In this document: one piece after another, positions 1 through 9,182 of the stretch | How the letters are laid out: each line of letters opens with the position of its first letter | Position numbering within the stretch: the stretch's first letter is position 1 | Assembly (NCBI GenBank): GCA_903913215.1 | Contig: CAIWKE010000010.1 | Span: 116,265 to 180,264 of the forward strand | Source of the DNA: an uncultured Holophagaceae bacterium | Lineage (GTDB): Bacteria > Acidobacteriota > Holophagae > Holophagales > Holophagaceae | Direction of reading: 5' to 3' | Length of the DNA: 64,000 nucleotides | Program-made: the position numbers and the translations under genes | The notes under the pieces: generated by a model | The model's database searches: none | The model's input: the letters and a program-made list of their open reading frames with translations, nothing else | Told to the model about the DNA's origin: nothing

Positions 1-110
1 GCGCCCAGGGACCAGGAACGCTGCAGGTCCGGGACCGCCGCGTTGGGCGCACCCAGCTGGGCGAACAGGGCCGAGGCGCTGAGGGACAAGACAAGGGGCA
101 GGACGCGCAT
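1..110 (-). CDS. Exported protein, N-terminus only (paralog of the next gene)
   Basis: Only the first 36 codons are inside the window; the gene runs off the left edge. It starts at an ATG behind a good ribosome binding site (GGAGGAGTC, about 4 nt spacing). The N-terminus MRVLPLVLSLSASALFAQ is a typical signal peptide, followed by LGAPNAAVPDLQRSWSLG. The gene at 167-955 begins the same way (signal peptide ending AFAQ, then LGAPMG...LHWTLG), so the two look like tandem duplicates. They are 56 nt apart on the same strand. Function unknown; an outer-membrane or periplasmic protein is likely by analogy with the complete copy. Confidence 0.75.
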   Translation of the reverse strand, partial: MRVLPLVLSLSASALFAQLGAPNAAVPDLQRSWSLG

Positions 111-166
111 GACTCCTCCGGGGGGTGTTATCCCTCCTATCGGTCAGTGGCCCAGAAGCTCAAGGA

Positions 167-955
167 TCAGAACCGCAGGACCAGCCCGAAGCCCGTGCTC
201 TTGCGATCCGCGGAGATGTCCAGATCCTGCTGCAGGGAGCCCGCGGGGATGCGGATCTTGCTGGCGTCGTAGAAGAAGCGCACCCCGAAGCTGGGGTAGA
301 AGTAGGCGCGGGCATCCAGGCCGTAGCGGGTGGAGGAGGCGCCCTTCAGCTTCATGAGGCGGTAGTAGATCCGGGTCTCCACCAGGCCATCCACGCCGTT
401 GGACCAGGCGCTCAGCCCCACCTGGGGCAGCAGCAGGGAGGGACTTGCCTGCTGGGTGAGGGAGGTGGCGGCATTCTGGGCCGAGAGGTCCGCCTTGAGA
501 TACTGCCCCGCCAGGTCCAGGCCGATCCAGGCATCACTTCTCGCCATAAATTTGTAGGTCCAGACCCCATCCAGCACCCGCACCTTGGCCGAGGACAGGA
601 GGGTCGTGCCGGTAGGATGGACACGGCCATCCAGGGCAATATCCCGGGTCTGGGTGCGACTGCCCCCGTACTCGGTGTTGTCGTAACTGAGCAGGAGCAT
701 GGAGGAGGCGCCTGAGTATTCCCCGAAGAAGCCCAGGGGGCTCTTATCCCGACTCAAGCCCAGGTCCGCGTCCGTGTCCACCAGGGAGGTCTTGCCGTTC
801 CGGCTGCCCGAGACCGAGGCGATGAGGGTGGGCTGCACCTTCTGGACCCCGAGGGTCCAGTGCAACTGCGACGCCGCCGTCGGCCCCATGGGCGCACCCA
901 ACTGCGCAAAGGCGGAAAGACCGGTCAGACAGAGCAGGAGGGCCATGATGCGCAT
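167..955 (-). CDS. Exported beta-rich protein, probable outer-membrane protein
   Basis: 262 aa. Residues 1-17 (MRIMALLLCLTGLSAFAQ) form a signal peptide. The rest is rich in alternating polar and hydrophobic residues and ends in Leu-Arg-Phe; a C-terminal Phe is typical of outer-membrane beta-barrels. I do not recognise a family. It lies 23 nt downstream of the E1 dehydrogenase gene and may be cotranscribed with it, and it precedes a paralog at 1-110. No clear Shine-Dalgarno sequence stands before the ATG, which would fit translational coupling. The barrel assignment is an inference from composition and the terminal Phe. Confidence 0.75.
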   Translation of the reverse strand: MRIMALLLCLTGLSAFAQLGAPMGPTAASQLHWTLGVQKVQPTLIASVSGSRNGKTSLVDTDADLGLSRDKSPLGFFGEYSGASSMLLLSYDNTEYGGSRTQTRDIALDGRVHPTGTTLLSSAKVRVLDGVWTYKFMARSDAWIGLDLAGQYLKADLSAQNAATSLTQQASPSLLLPQVGLSAWSNGVDGLVETRIYYRLMKLKGASSTRYGLDARAYFYPSFGVRFFYDASKIRIPAGSLQQDLDISADRKSTGFGLVLRF

Positions 956-978
956 GGGGTCATGCTATCGCCAAAGGC

Positions 979-3111
979 TCAGATCGCCGCGAGCTTCCGG
1001 TAGGCCTCCAGGAAGTCCTTGGGCTGGGGCAGGATCTCGTCTTCCACGGCGGGGTAGTAGGCCACCCAGGTGTCCTTGGCGGCCACGCGGCGCACAGGGG
1101 CGTCCAGGTGGAAGAACAGCTCATCGGCGATGCGGGCGGCGATCTCGGAACCGTAGCCCCAGCTCAGCGTGTCCTCGTGGGCCACGATGACGCGGTGGGT
1201 CTTCTTCACGGTGCGCTCGATGGCGGCCCAGTCGTAGGGGTTCAGGCTGCGGAGGTCGATGATCTCCACGGAGATGCCCTCCTTCTCCGCCTCCCGGGCC
1301 GCCTGCACGGCGCGGTGCACGGTGCAGCCGTAGGTGATGACGGAGAGGCTGCTGCCCTCCCGCACGGTGCGGGCCTTGCCGAAGGGGATCATGAAGTCCG
1401 GGCCGGGGTCGTTGCCCTTATTGTGGGTCTGCCGGTAGAGATGCTTGGGCTCCAGGAAGAGCACGGGGTCGTCGCAGCGGATGGCCGTGCGCAGCAGGCC
1501 AGCAGCGTCCAGCGCATTGCTGGGGCAGATCACCCGCAGACCGGGGATGTGGGTGAAGGTGCTTTCGCCGCACTGGCTGTGGTAGGTGGCCCCGCCCATG
1601 AGGTAGCCGGCGATGGGCACGCGGATCACCATGGGCGCCTTGAAGGCCCCGTGGGAGCGCCAGCGGATGCTGGCCAGCTCGTCGCGGAGCTGCTGCATGG
1701 CGGGCCAGATGTAGTCGAAGAACTGGATCTCCGCCACGGGCTTGAAGCCCCGGGCCGCCAGGCCGATGCCCCGGCCCACAATGGTGGCTTCCGCCAGGGG
1801 CGTGTTGAAGACCCGGTGGGCGCCGAACTGCTTCTGCAGCCCGTAGGTGGTCTTGAAGACACCGCCCTTGCCCTTCACCTCGTCGAGGATGTCCTCGCGG
1901 CTGGCGTCGGCCACGTCCTCACCGAAGACCAGGATGCGCGGATCCCGGGCCATCTCGTGCTTCAAGGTGGCATTGATGAGGTCCAGCATGGTCTTGCGGC
2001 CGACCTCCTGGTCGCCGGGGTTGTCCTCGGTGTCGAAGGCCGCGGAGGTGGGATCCACATCCTCGCTGTAGAGGTGCTGGTAGTAGGTGCCGGGCGTCGG
2101 CACGGGGGCTGCCTCGGCTTCCACCCAGGCCGCCTCGATCTCGGCCTGCACCTCGTCCTTCAGCGCCTGAAGCTCGGCCTCGGTCAGGTCGCCCCAGGCC
2201 AGCAGCTGCTGGGCATAGGTGGTCACGGGATCACGCAGGGCCTCGGCCTCACGCTGGGCCTTGGACTTGTAGAGCTGCTCATCGTCGGAGAGCGAGTGGC
2301 TGTAGGGGCGGATGACCTTGGCCCGCACCAGGGCCGGTCCCTTGCGGGCGCGGGCGTGGTCTGCGGCGGCCTGCAGGGCCGCGTGACTGGCAATGGGATC
2401 GCACCCGTCCACATCGTCGATGATGAGGAGACCATGCTCCGCATAGCCCTGCACCAGGGCCGCGATGTTGCCGCCGGGGTACTGCACTTCCGTGGGCGTG
2501 CTGATGGCGTAGCCGTTGTCCTCCACCAGGAAGACCATGGGGGCTTTCAAGTTCACGGCATTGCTGAGGGCCTCCCAGAATTCGCCCTGGCTGCAGGTGC
2601 CGTCGCCCGTGGTGGCCAGTGCGACTTCATCTGAATGGATGCCCAGGAGATCCTGCACGCCGCCCTGCTCGGCACGAACCACCGCCTCCACGGCGCCCAC
2701 GGCCTGGAGGAACTGGCTGCCTGTGGGGCTGGAGGTGATGAAGATGTTCAGCTTCTTGTGGCCCCAATGGCTGGGCATCTGGCGGCCGCCGCTGGCCGGA
2801 TCCTCCACGGAGCCCACGGAGCCCAGGAACATCTCCTTGGCCGTGTAGCCAAGGCCGTAGGCCAGGGCCCGGTCCCGGTAGTAGAAGAAGAACCAGTCGT
2901 GGCCGGGCCGGAAGACCATGGCCGCCGCAGCCTGCACCGCCTCGTGGCCGACGCCATTGATCTGGAAGAAGACCTTGTTCTGCCGCTTGCCCATGATCTC
3001 TTTGTCATCGATGCGCCGGGCGGCGTAGATCGTGCGATAGAGCTTCACCCGCTGCTCGCGGGTCAGGGTGGTGTTCGGCACGGACAGGTCGGAAGGGGTG
3101 GTCAATCGCAC
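979..3111 (-). CDS. 2-oxoacid dehydrogenase E1, fused alpha and beta subunits
   Basis: 710 aa, the sum of a normal E1 alpha (about 370 aa) and E1 beta (about 330 aa) of the branched-chain/pyruvate dehydrogenase type. The alpha half has the thiamine diphosphate motif [14 protein letters not shown] near residue 168, closed by EDNGYAIS. The beta half starts near residue 376 ([16 protein letters not shown], then GEDVA). The enzyme would decarboxylate a 2-oxoacid and pass the acyl group to a lipoyl E2, but no E2 or E3 gene is in the window, so the substrate (branched-chain or pyruvate) is open. The GTG at 3111 abuts a GGAG; the TTG six bases further in (3105) has better spacing and may be the real start. 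Confidence 0.9.
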   Translation of the reverse strand: MRLTTPSDLSVPNTTLTREQRVKLYRTIYAARRIDDKEIMGKRQNKVFFQINGVGHEAVQAAAAMVFRPGHDWFFFYYRDRALAYGLGYTAKEMFLGSVGSVEDPASGGRQMPSHWGHKKLNIFITSSPTGSQFLQAVGAVEAVVRAEQGGVQDLLGIHSDEVALATTGDGTCSQGEFWEALSNAVNLKAPMVFLVEDNGYAISTPTEVQYPGGNIAALVQGYAEHGLLIIDDVDGCDPIASHAALQAAADHARARKGPALVRAKVIRPYSHSLSDDEQLYKSKAQREAEALRDPVTTYAQQLLAWGDLTEAELQALKDEVQAEIEAAWVEAEAAPVPTPGTYYQHLYSEDVDPTSAAFDTEDNPGDQEVGRKTMLDLINATLKHEMARDPRILVFGEDVADASREDILDEVKGKGGVFKTTYGLQKQFGAHRVFNTPLAEATIVGRGIGLAARGFKPVAEIQFFDYIWPAMQQLRDELASIRWRSHGAFKAPMVIRVPIAGYLMGGATYHSQCGESTFTHIPGLRVICPSNALDAAGLLRTAIRCDDPVLFLEPKHLYRQTHNKGNDPGPDFMIPFGKARTVREGSSLSVITYGCTVHRAVQAAREAEKEGISVEIIDLRSLNPYDWAAIERTVKKTHRVIVAHEDTLSWGYGSEIAARIADELFFHLDAPVRRVAAKDTWVAYYPAVEDEILPQPKDFLEAYRKLAAI

Positions 3112-3301
3112 TCCAGGCAGGATCTAGGTGCAAGAATGCCAAAATCTGACGCAGCGGTGTGGATCCTCGGTCGATACCCCATGTTTAGCACAGACTATCG
3201 GTCGAAAGAAGAATTTCACAGGCAGGGGCACAGACCACCCTAGATCAATAGCGATGCCAAGGTCGAGAAACTACTGGTGCTCTGGCGGGCCCACCGCCCA
3301 G

Positions 3302-3336
3302 AAAAAAGCGGAGTGGCCCACATGGACCACCCCGCC
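3302..3336 (-). terminator. Rho-independent terminator of amtB
   Basis: Read on the minus strand, GCGGGGTGG and CCACTCCGC form a 9-bp stem (one G-T pair) around a 10-nt loop, followed directly by six T. It lies 22 nt after the amtB stop codon. Confidence 0.85.
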
Positions 3337-3358
3337 GTTCCATCAACTTCGATCGGCT

Positions 3359-4597
3359 TTAAAGGCCCTGGGGATAGGCCTCTTCGCCATGCAGGTCGGT
3401 GTCCAGGCCCTTGACTTCCGCATTGGCGGTCACGCGCACGGGGGTGATGCGGTCGATGATCCAGAGCATGCCGTAGGTGAAGCCGAAGGCCCACACGGAG
3501 GAGATGCCCACCGCGGCCATCTGCTTGCCGAAGAAGCCCACATTGCCCCGGAGGAGACCATCGGAGCCCGCGGGGTTCCAGACCTTGGAGGCGAAGATGC
3601 CCAGGAAGATTACGCCGATGAGCCCACCCACACCGTGCACGCCCCAGACGTCCAGCGCGTCGTCCCAACCCAGTTTGTTCTTGAGGGCCACGGCGTAGTA
3701 ACAGATGACGCCGGCCATGATGCCGATGAGGGCGGCGGTGCTGAGGGACACATAGCCCGCGGCGGGGGTGATGGTGGCCAGACCCGCGACAGCGCCCGTG
3801 AGCAGGCCCACGAACTTGGGCTGCTTGGCATTCATCCACTCGACCAGGAGCCAGGTGGCGCCGGCGAAGGAGGCGGCGATGTCCGTGTTCAGGTAGGCGC
3901 TGGCGGTGATCTCGTCCACCCGCAGTTCCGAACCGGCATTGAAGCCGTACCAGCCGAACCAGAGCAGGCCCGTGCCCAGGGCGATGAGGGGCACGTTGTG
4001 GGGGACATTCTCCACCACGGAGCGGCGGCCCACATAGAGAATCGACGCCAGGGCGGCGAAGCCCGCGGTGTTGTGCACCACTATGCCGCCCGCGAAGTCC
4101 AGCACACCCCACTTGGCGAGGATGCCCTCGGGGCTCCAGACCATGTGGACGAAGGGGAAGTAGACGAAGACCAGCCAGCCCGTGAGAAAGAGGAAGTAGG
4201 CCTTGAAGGTCACGCGGTTGGCGAAGGCGCCGGTGATCAGGGCCGGGGTGATGATGGCGAACATCATCTGGTAGGACACGTGGACGATGAGGGGGATACC
4301 CGCGTCATTGCCCGTGTACATGGTGTGCAGGGTGATGCCCTTGAGGAACGCGTAGTAGGTGGGATCTCCGATGATGCCGTGCCAGGTGGGGCCGAAGCAC
4401 ATGGAGTAGCCAAAGGCGAACCAGAGCACCGTGGTCCAGACCAGGGAGACGAAGCTCTGCGTCATGATGGTGAGCACATTCTTCCGGCCCACCAGGCCCC
4501 CGTAGAAGAAGGCCAGGCCCGGGGTCATGAGCATGACCAGGCTGGCGCAGAGCAGCATGAACGCGGTGTTCCCGACGTTGAATTGAACGGGTGGCAT
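3359..4597 (-). CDS. amtB: Ammonium transporter Amt
   Basis: 412 aa inner-membrane protein with about 11 hydrophobic helices, the usual Amt length. It conducts ammonium/ammonia into the cell. The family signature DFAGGIVVHNTAG is at residues 167-179, and both pore histidines of the twin-His motif can be seen (in VVHNTAG and in VWGVHGVGG). The ATG is preceded by a perfect AGGAGGT (4605-4611) with 7 nt spacing. Unlike most amtB genes it has no glnK (PII) partner next to it; its divergent neighbour is the KdpD-like kinase at 4742. A terminator follows. Confidence 0.97.
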   Translation of the reverse strand: MPPVQFNVGNTAFMLLCASLVMLMTPGLAFFYGGLVGRKNVLTIMTQSFVSLVWTTVLWFAFGYSMCFGPTWHGIIGDPTYYAFLKGITLHTMYTGNDAGIPLIVHVSYQMMFAIITPALITGAFANRVTFKAYFLFLTGWLVFVYFPFVHMVWSPEGILAKWGVLDFAGGIVVHNTAGFAALASILYVGRRSVVENVPHNVPLIALGTGLLWFGWYGFNAGSELRVDEITASAYLNTDIAASFAGATWLLVEWMNAKQPKFVGLLTGAVAGLATITPAAGYVSLSTAALIGIMAGVICYYAVALKNKLGWDDALDVWGVHGVGGLIGVIFLGIFASKVWNPAGSDGLLRGNVGFFGKQMAAVGISSVWAFGFTYGMLWIIDRITPVRVTANAEVKGLDTDLHGEEAYPQGL

Positions 4598-4726
4598 AAA
4601 AATTACCTCCTCATCATAAAAAAACAGACGACGCCGGAAGTATGCAGAGCTTCGCCTGTGACCCGGGTGCGGAGGCGGGATTTTTTATGCATTTTTTATG
4701 CGGGTTCCCGATGGGGGAGTCCCGCT

Positions 4727-4732
4727 TAACCT
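4727..4732 (+). promoter_or_regulatory. Possible -10 box close to the kdpD-like start
   Basis: TAACCT ends 9 nt before the ATG at 4742. If it acts as a -10 element, the transcript would start at or within a few bases of the start codon. The same arrangement is seen at 15107, 32752 and 33928. Here a GGAG between the box and the ATG could also serve as a ribosome binding site, so this is the weakest of the four. Confidence 0.35.
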
Positions 4733-4741
4733 GGAGCCTCC

Positions 4742-6670
4742 ATGGACAACCCCTCCCCGGTCCGGCCCATCCTCGTGGCCCTGGGCTCCGAAGCCCAGTC
4801 CCTCCGCCTCATTCACGCGGGGTTCCGCCTGGCGCGGGAGCGCGCGGCGCCCTGGATCGGCGTCTATGTGGACCGGGGCCAGGGCTCTGCCACCGAGGAT
4901 GCCGAGCAGGTGCAGGTCTGGATGCAGGAGGCCCAACGCCTCGGCGCCGAAGTGCGAACGGTGGAAGCCCCCACCCTGGCCCAGGGGCTCGCGGATCTGA
5001 CCCGCCGCACCCATGCCCAGGCTCTGGTCATGGGCCGCTCCCGGGACCGCTGGCCCTGGGCCCGGCTGGGCCACTCCACGGCGGATGAACTGCAGCGCCG
5101 GGGCCTGGATGCAGAGCTGGTCGTCATGGATGATCCGGGGGCCCGGGCGGAACCTGGGGCCCCGACCATGGCCTTCGGGGCCCTGGCCGGAACCTTCCTG
5201 GTGCTGGCTACGGCCACGGGCCTGGCCTGGCTGGTGCCCGCCGAGGGCAACCTGGCCCTGGTGCTGCCGGTCTACCTCCTGGGCGTCACGCTCATCGCCC
5301 ACCACTGGGGGGCGGCCCTGGGCATCCTGGCCTCGGTGCTCAGCGTGCTCCTCTACAACCTGCTGCTGGAGACCCCCCGCTTCCATGAGGCCGCCTCCCG
5401 CTGGCCCAACCTGCTCTTCTTCCTGCTGATGCTGTTGGCGGCCCAGCTCATGATCGGTCTCCTGCGCCGCCTGCGGGCCCAGGCCCGGGAGGTGCAGCGC
5501 CGGGAGCTACACACGGCCTCCCTCTATTTGCTGGGCCGGGCCCTGGCCCGGAGCCTCAGCCCCGATGAGGTCGCCGCCACCGCCGCCGAACACCTCCGGC
5601 GGGTTTTCAAGGCCCGTGCGTGGCTGCTCTTCCCTGAAGGCGAGGCCTGGAAGGTGCGACCCGAGGCCCCGGGCGAACACCTGGACGAGCCCCTTCCCCC
5701 GCCCTCGGAGTTGCTGCCCCGGCTGGTGGTGGGAGCCGACGCCGGGGATCCCCTGGAGCCCCTGCCCGTGGGCCCGGCCTTCTGCCTCTCCCTGCTCAGC
5801 ACGGACCAGAGCGAGGGCGTGCTCCGCATCCTGCCCCGGGACGGGGAGCCCCTGCAGCCCAGCAGCTGGGAGCTTCTCAAGGCCTTCGCCGTGCAGATTG
5901 CCCTGGCCCTGGAGCGGCTGCGCTGGCTGGAGGAGGCCCGCCGGGCCCAGCTGGACCACGAGACCGAACGGCTGCGCAGCACCCTGCTGGGCGCCATCGG
6001 CCACGACCTGAGAACCCCCCTGGCCGCCATCCACGGCGCCGCCAGCAGCCTGCTTCTGCCCGGGGATCTGCCGGGGGCGGCCCAGCGGGACCTGCTCACC
6101 ATGATCCAGGAGGAGAGCGAGCGATTGGCCCATCTGCTGGGCAACCTCCTGGATCTCACCCGCTTGGAGAGTGGCACCATCCAGGTTCACAAGGAGTGGC
6201 AGCCCCTGGAGGAGGTCATCGGCTCGGCCCTGGGCCGCCTGGAGCGCCACTCCGGCGTCCTGCCCGTGCGGGTGGACCTGCCCGAGGACCTGCCCTCAGC
6301 CCCCTTTGATGCGGCCCTCATCGAGCAGGTGCTCATCAACCTGCTCAGCAACGCCAAAGCCCATGCCCCGGGCCAGGATGTGGACCTGCGCGCCTGGGCA
6401 GAGCCCGACTGGCTGCACCTGGAGGTGGCGGATCGGGGCCCCGGCATTCCAGAAGAGAGCCTGGAACGGGTCTTCGACAAGTTTTTCCGCCTGCCCGGCG
6501 CCGGCGACGGGGGCGTGGGCCTGGGCCTGGCCATCTGCCGGGCCATCCTGCAGGCCCACGGCGGCCGCATCCACGCCAGCAACCGCCTGGGCGGCGGCTC
6601 GGTCTTCGGTCTGGCCCTGCCCCTAGAGGGTACGCCGCCCCCGGGCCTGGTCCCCGAGGAGGCCCGGTGA
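4742..6670 (+). CDS. KdpD-like sensor histidine kinase lacking the N-terminal KdpD domain
   Basis: 642 aa. Domain order: universal-stress-type domain (about 8-135), four close membrane helices (about 142-250), GAF-like region (about 265-390), HisKA with phospho-acceptor His421 in GHDLRTPL, and HATPase (N box NLLSNAKAHA, then DRGPGIPEE and GLGLAICRA). This is the KdpD layout, but the first 220 or so residues of classical KdpD, which hold a Walker A ATP-binding domain, are missing. The response regulator gene overlaps its stop by 4 nt (GTGA). No kdpFABC genes are in the window, so potassium control cannot be assumed. It is divergent from amtB. Confidence 0.88.
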   Translation: MDNPSPVRPILVALGSEAQSLRLIHAGFRLARERAAPWIGVYVDRGQGSATEDAEQVQVWMQEAQRLGAEVRTVEAPTLAQGLADLTRRTHAQALVMGRSRDRWPWARLGHSTADELQRRGLDAELVVMDDPGARAEPGAPTMAFGALAGTFLVLATATGLAWLVPAEGNLALVLPVYLLGVTLIAHHWGAALGILASVLSVLLYNLLLETPRFHEAASRWPNLLFFLLMLLAAQLMIGLLRRLRAQAREVQRRELHTASLYLLGRALARSLSPDEVAATAAEHLRRVFKARAWLLFPEGEAWKVRPEAPGEHLDEPLPPPSELLPRLVVGADAGDPLEPLPVGPAFCLSLLSTDQSEGVLRILPRDGEPLQPSSWELLKAFAVQIALALERLRWLEEARRAQLDHETERLRSTLLGAIGHDLRTPLAAIHGAASSLLLPGDLPGAAQRDLLTMIQEESERLAHLLGNLLDLTRLESGTIQVHKEWQPLEEVIGSALGRLERHSGVLPVRVDLPEDLPSAPFDAALIEQVLINLLSNAKAHAPGQDVDLRAWAEPDWLHLEVADRGPGIPEESLERVFDKFFRLPGAGDGGVGLGLAICRAILQAHGGRIHASNRLGGGSVFGLALPLEGTPPPGLVPEEAR

Positions 6671-7362
6671 ACCAGCCCCTCATCCTCATCATCGAAGACG
6701 AAGAGGCCCTGCGCCGCTTCCTGGTGCCCACCCTCAGCGGTCAGGGCTACCAGGTGCTTTGCGCCGCCACGGCCACGGAGGGCCTGGCCATGGCCCGCAG
6801 CCACAACCCCGACTTGGTGCTGCTGGACCTGGGTCTGCCGGACCTGGACGGCATGGCGGTGCTGGCCGACCTGCGCGGCTGGAGCCAGAAGCCCGTCGTC
6901 ATCCTCAGCGCCCGCAACCAGGAGCGGCACAAGATCCAGGCCCTGGACCAGGGCGCCGACGACTACCTGGCCAAGCCCTTCGGGGCGGGGGAGCTGCTGG
7001 CCCGCATCCGCGTGGCCCTGCGCCACCGCCTGCCCGCCGATGCACCCGAACCCGTGCTGCACAGCGGCAGCCTGCAGGTGGATCTGGCGCGCCGGGAGGT
7101 GCACCAGGACGGCCAACTCGTCAAACTCACGATCCTGGAATACCGCCTGGTGGAAGCCCTGGCCCGCCGTAATGGGAAGGTGGCCACCCACACCCAGCTG
7201 CTGACCGAGGTCTGGGGCCCCGGCGGCAAAGGCAACACCCACTACCTCCGCATCTACATGGCCATGTTGCGGAAAAAACTGGAGGCCGACCCCACCCGGC
7301 CGCGGCATTTCATGACCGAGCCGAATGTGGGGTACCGGCTGGAGCTGGATGGCACGCACTGA
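6667..7362 (+). CDS. KdpE-like response regulator (OmpR family)
   Basis: 231 aa. An N-terminal receiver domain has acidic pocket residues (IIEDEE), phospho-acceptor Asp54 (LVLLDLGLPDLDG) and Lys in YLAKPFGAGEL. The C-terminal winged-helix DNA-binding domain of the OmpR type contains LTILEYRLVEALARRNGKV and ends in the wing region NVGYRLE. The GTG start overlaps the kinase stop, so the pair is translationally coupled and surely forms a two-component system. The target promoter is unknown because no kdp pump genes are nearby. Confidence 0.92.
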   Translation: MNQPLILIIEDEEALRRFLVPTLSGQGYQVLCAATATEGLAMARSHNPDLVLLDLGLPDLDGMAVLADLRGWSQKPVVILSARNQERHKIQALDQGADDYLAKPFGAGELLARIRVALRHRLPADAPEPVLHSGSLQVDLARREVHQDGQLVKLTILEYRLVEALARRNGKVATHTQLLTEVWGPGGKGNTHYLRIYMAMLRKKLEADPTRPRHFMTEPNVGYRLELDGTH

Positions 7363-7408
7363 GCACTGGGCTGCGGACCTTTTTGCCCATTTCCCCCGGC
7401 CTGTTCTA

Positions 7409-7430
7409 GTCTGATAGTCCACGTTCAGAC
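7409..7430 (+). promoter_or_regulatory. Inverted repeat upstream of bioB
   Basis: GTCTGA (7409-7414) and TCAGAC (7425-7430) form a perfect 6-bp inverted repeat with a 10-nt spacer, 10 nt before the bioB start. It may be an operator or a short leader hairpin. It does not resemble the BirA operator of enterobacteria that I know. No other strong promoter element was seen in the 78-nt gap after the regulator gene. Confidence 0.35.
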
Positions 7431-7440
7431 AGGGTCCACC

Positions 7441-8388
7441 ATGACGTCCATCGCTGCCATCCGCGCCATCCATGACCTGCCGATCCCCGAGCTGCTCTAC
7501 CGGGCCGCCACAGCCCACCGGGAGCACTGGAACGCCGAGGAGATACAGTTCTGCACCCTGGATTCCATCAAGACCGGCGCCTGCCCCGAAGACTGCGCCT
7601 ACTGCCCCCAGAGCGCCAAGTACCAGACGAACCTCAAGGTGGAGCCCCTGAAGGACGTGGCCAAGGTGCTGGCCGGAGCCGCCGAGGCCCGGGCCAACGG
7701 CTCCACCCGCTACTGCATGGGCGCCGCCTGGCGCGAGGTCAAGGACGACGCCAACTTCGACGCGGTGCTGGAGATGGTCCGCGGTGTCTCGGGGATGGGC
7801 ATGGAGGTCTGCGTCACCCTGGGCATGCTCAACGAGGCCCAGGCCAAGCGCCTGAAGGCGGCGGGCTGCCAGGTCTACAACCACAACATCGACAGCAGCC
7901 GCGACTTCTACGAGACCATCATCCACACCCGGAAGTTCGATGAGCGCCTGGAGACCATTGCCGCCGTACGCACCGCGGGCCTGGAGGTCTGTTCTGGAGG
8001 CATCCTGGGCATGGGCGAGACCATCGACCAGCGCATGCACTTCCTCCAGGAGCTCACGGAGCTGGAGCCCGCTCCGGAGAGCATCCCCATCAACCAGTTC
8101 GTGGCCGTGGATGGCACCCCCCTGGCGAACGTGGATCCCCTGCCCCCCCTGGAGCTGGTACGCATGATCGCCACGGCCCGCCTCCTCTTCCCCAGGAGCC
8201 GCATCCGCCTCAGCGCGGGGCGCACGCAGATGAGCGACGAGCTGCAGGCCCTCTGCTTCTTCGTGGGAGCCAACAGCATCTTCACCGGCGACAAACTCCT
8301 CACCACCCCGAACCCCGGCGATAACCACGACCAGTGGCTGCTGGCCGCCCTGGGGATGCGGGTCGAGGGCTTCGCCGAAAAGAGGTAG
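7441..8388 (+). CDS. bioB: Biotin synthase
   Basis: 315 aa radical SAM enzyme converting dethiobiotin to biotin. The [4Fe-4S]-SAM motif is C48-x3-C52-x2-C55 (ACPEDCAYCPQSA). Further family hallmarks are YCMGAAWRE, YNHNIDSSRDFY (CxVYNHN region) and the C-terminal SAGRTQMSDELQALCFFVGANSIFTGD stretch near residues 258-285, which holds the arginine that ligates the [2Fe-2S] cluster. Length is normal. No other biotin genes are adjacent; the hemerythrin gene follows after 2 nt. Confidence 0.97.
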   Translation: MTSIAAIRAIHDLPIPELLYRAATAHREHWNAEEIQFCTLDSIKTGACPEDCAYCPQSAKYQTNLKVEPLKDVAKVLAGAAEARANGSTRYCMGAAWREVKDDANFDAVLEMVRGVSGMGMEVCVTLGMLNEAQAKRLKAAGCQVYNHNIDSSRDFYETIIHTRKFDERLETIAAVRTAGLEVCSGGILGMGETIDQRMHFLQELTELEPAPESIPINQFVAVDGTPLANVDPLPPLELVRMIATARLLFPRSRIRLSAGRTQMSDELQALCFFVGANSIFTGDKLLTTPNPGDNHDQWLLAALGMRVEGFAEKR

Positions 8389-8390
8389 CC

Positions 8391-9053
8391 GTGCAACTCA
8401 TCGAGGACCTTCAACAGGAGCACGAGCTCATCGAGCAGGTGCTGGGCTCCCTGCGCACCTTCGTGAACCTGCGCCTGGCGGGCCAGGGCGATCCAGCCGA
8501 CGCGGTGCGCTTCCTGGCCTTCTTCCACCGCTTTGCCGGGGACTACCACCACGCCCGGGAAGAGGAGGTCTTTTTCAAGGCCCTGGTCGAGCAGTCCGAA
8601 CTGCCCGCCGAACGCGGCCCCATCGCCGCCCTCACCGGGGAGCACCGGCGCATGGGCGGACTCCTGGAGGCCCTGGACCCCCTGCTGGGCGCCCCCCTGG
8701 ACACCGAGGCCGACCGGGCGAGGGTATTGGAGCTGGCTCTGGACTACAGCCGCTCCCTCTGGCGCCACATCGACGCGGAGAACTCCGTGGTATTCCCCGA
8801 GGGCCAGGACCGCCTCCGCCGCAGCCATGTGAAGGAACTGCCCTCCCGGCCCATGAGCGAGGCCGAGGCCACCGCCCGTCAGGGGGGCCTAGACCTGGTC
8901 CAGGCCTACAAGCCCCTCCACGACGCCGAGGTGCACCGCGGCGATGGCTGCATCGCCTGCCCTTCCTTCGGCACCACCTGTGATGGCCTGGAGCGGGAAT
9001 GGTGGACCGACCTGGACTGGGAAGACATGTATGACCGCATGAAGGGCGATTAA
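8391..9053 (+). CDS. Hemerythrin-domain protein
   Basis: 220 aa, probably cytoplasmic. Histidine and acidic ligands of a hemerythrin-like four-helix di-iron site are recognisable: EHELIEQ, FAGDYHHAREEEVFF (HxxxE pattern), LTGEHRRM, and SLWRHIDAENSVVFP (HxxxE). Such domains bind O2 or sense oxygen/iron. The C-terminal tail carries CIACPSFGTTC, two close cysteine pairs that might bind metal. I chose the GTG at 8391 because AGAGGT precedes it and it follows the bioB stop by 2 nt; an earlier in-frame ATG lies inside bioB. A chemoreceptor gene follows 129 nt later. Confidence 0.85.
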   Translation: MQLIEDLQQEHELIEQVLGSLRTFVNLRLAGQGDPADAVRFLAFFHRFAGDYHHAREEEVFFKALVEQSELPAERGPIAALTGEHRRMGGLLEALDPLLGAPLDTEADRARVLELALDYSRSLWRHIDAENSVVFPEGQDRLRRSHVKELPSRPMSEAEATARQGGLDLVQAYKPLHDAEVHRGDGCIACPSFGTTCDGLEREWWTDLDWEDMYDRMKGD

Positions 9054-9182
9054 CTGGATTAATCCAAGCCCTGGTCAGAGCCGATGCCCAATGAGAGGCC
9101 GGTCCGGGGAAACTGTACCCGGATCCCAGGTCTGTATTTCCGAAATAGTCTAAGTCCACTGGGTCCACCGCAGGGGTTGACG

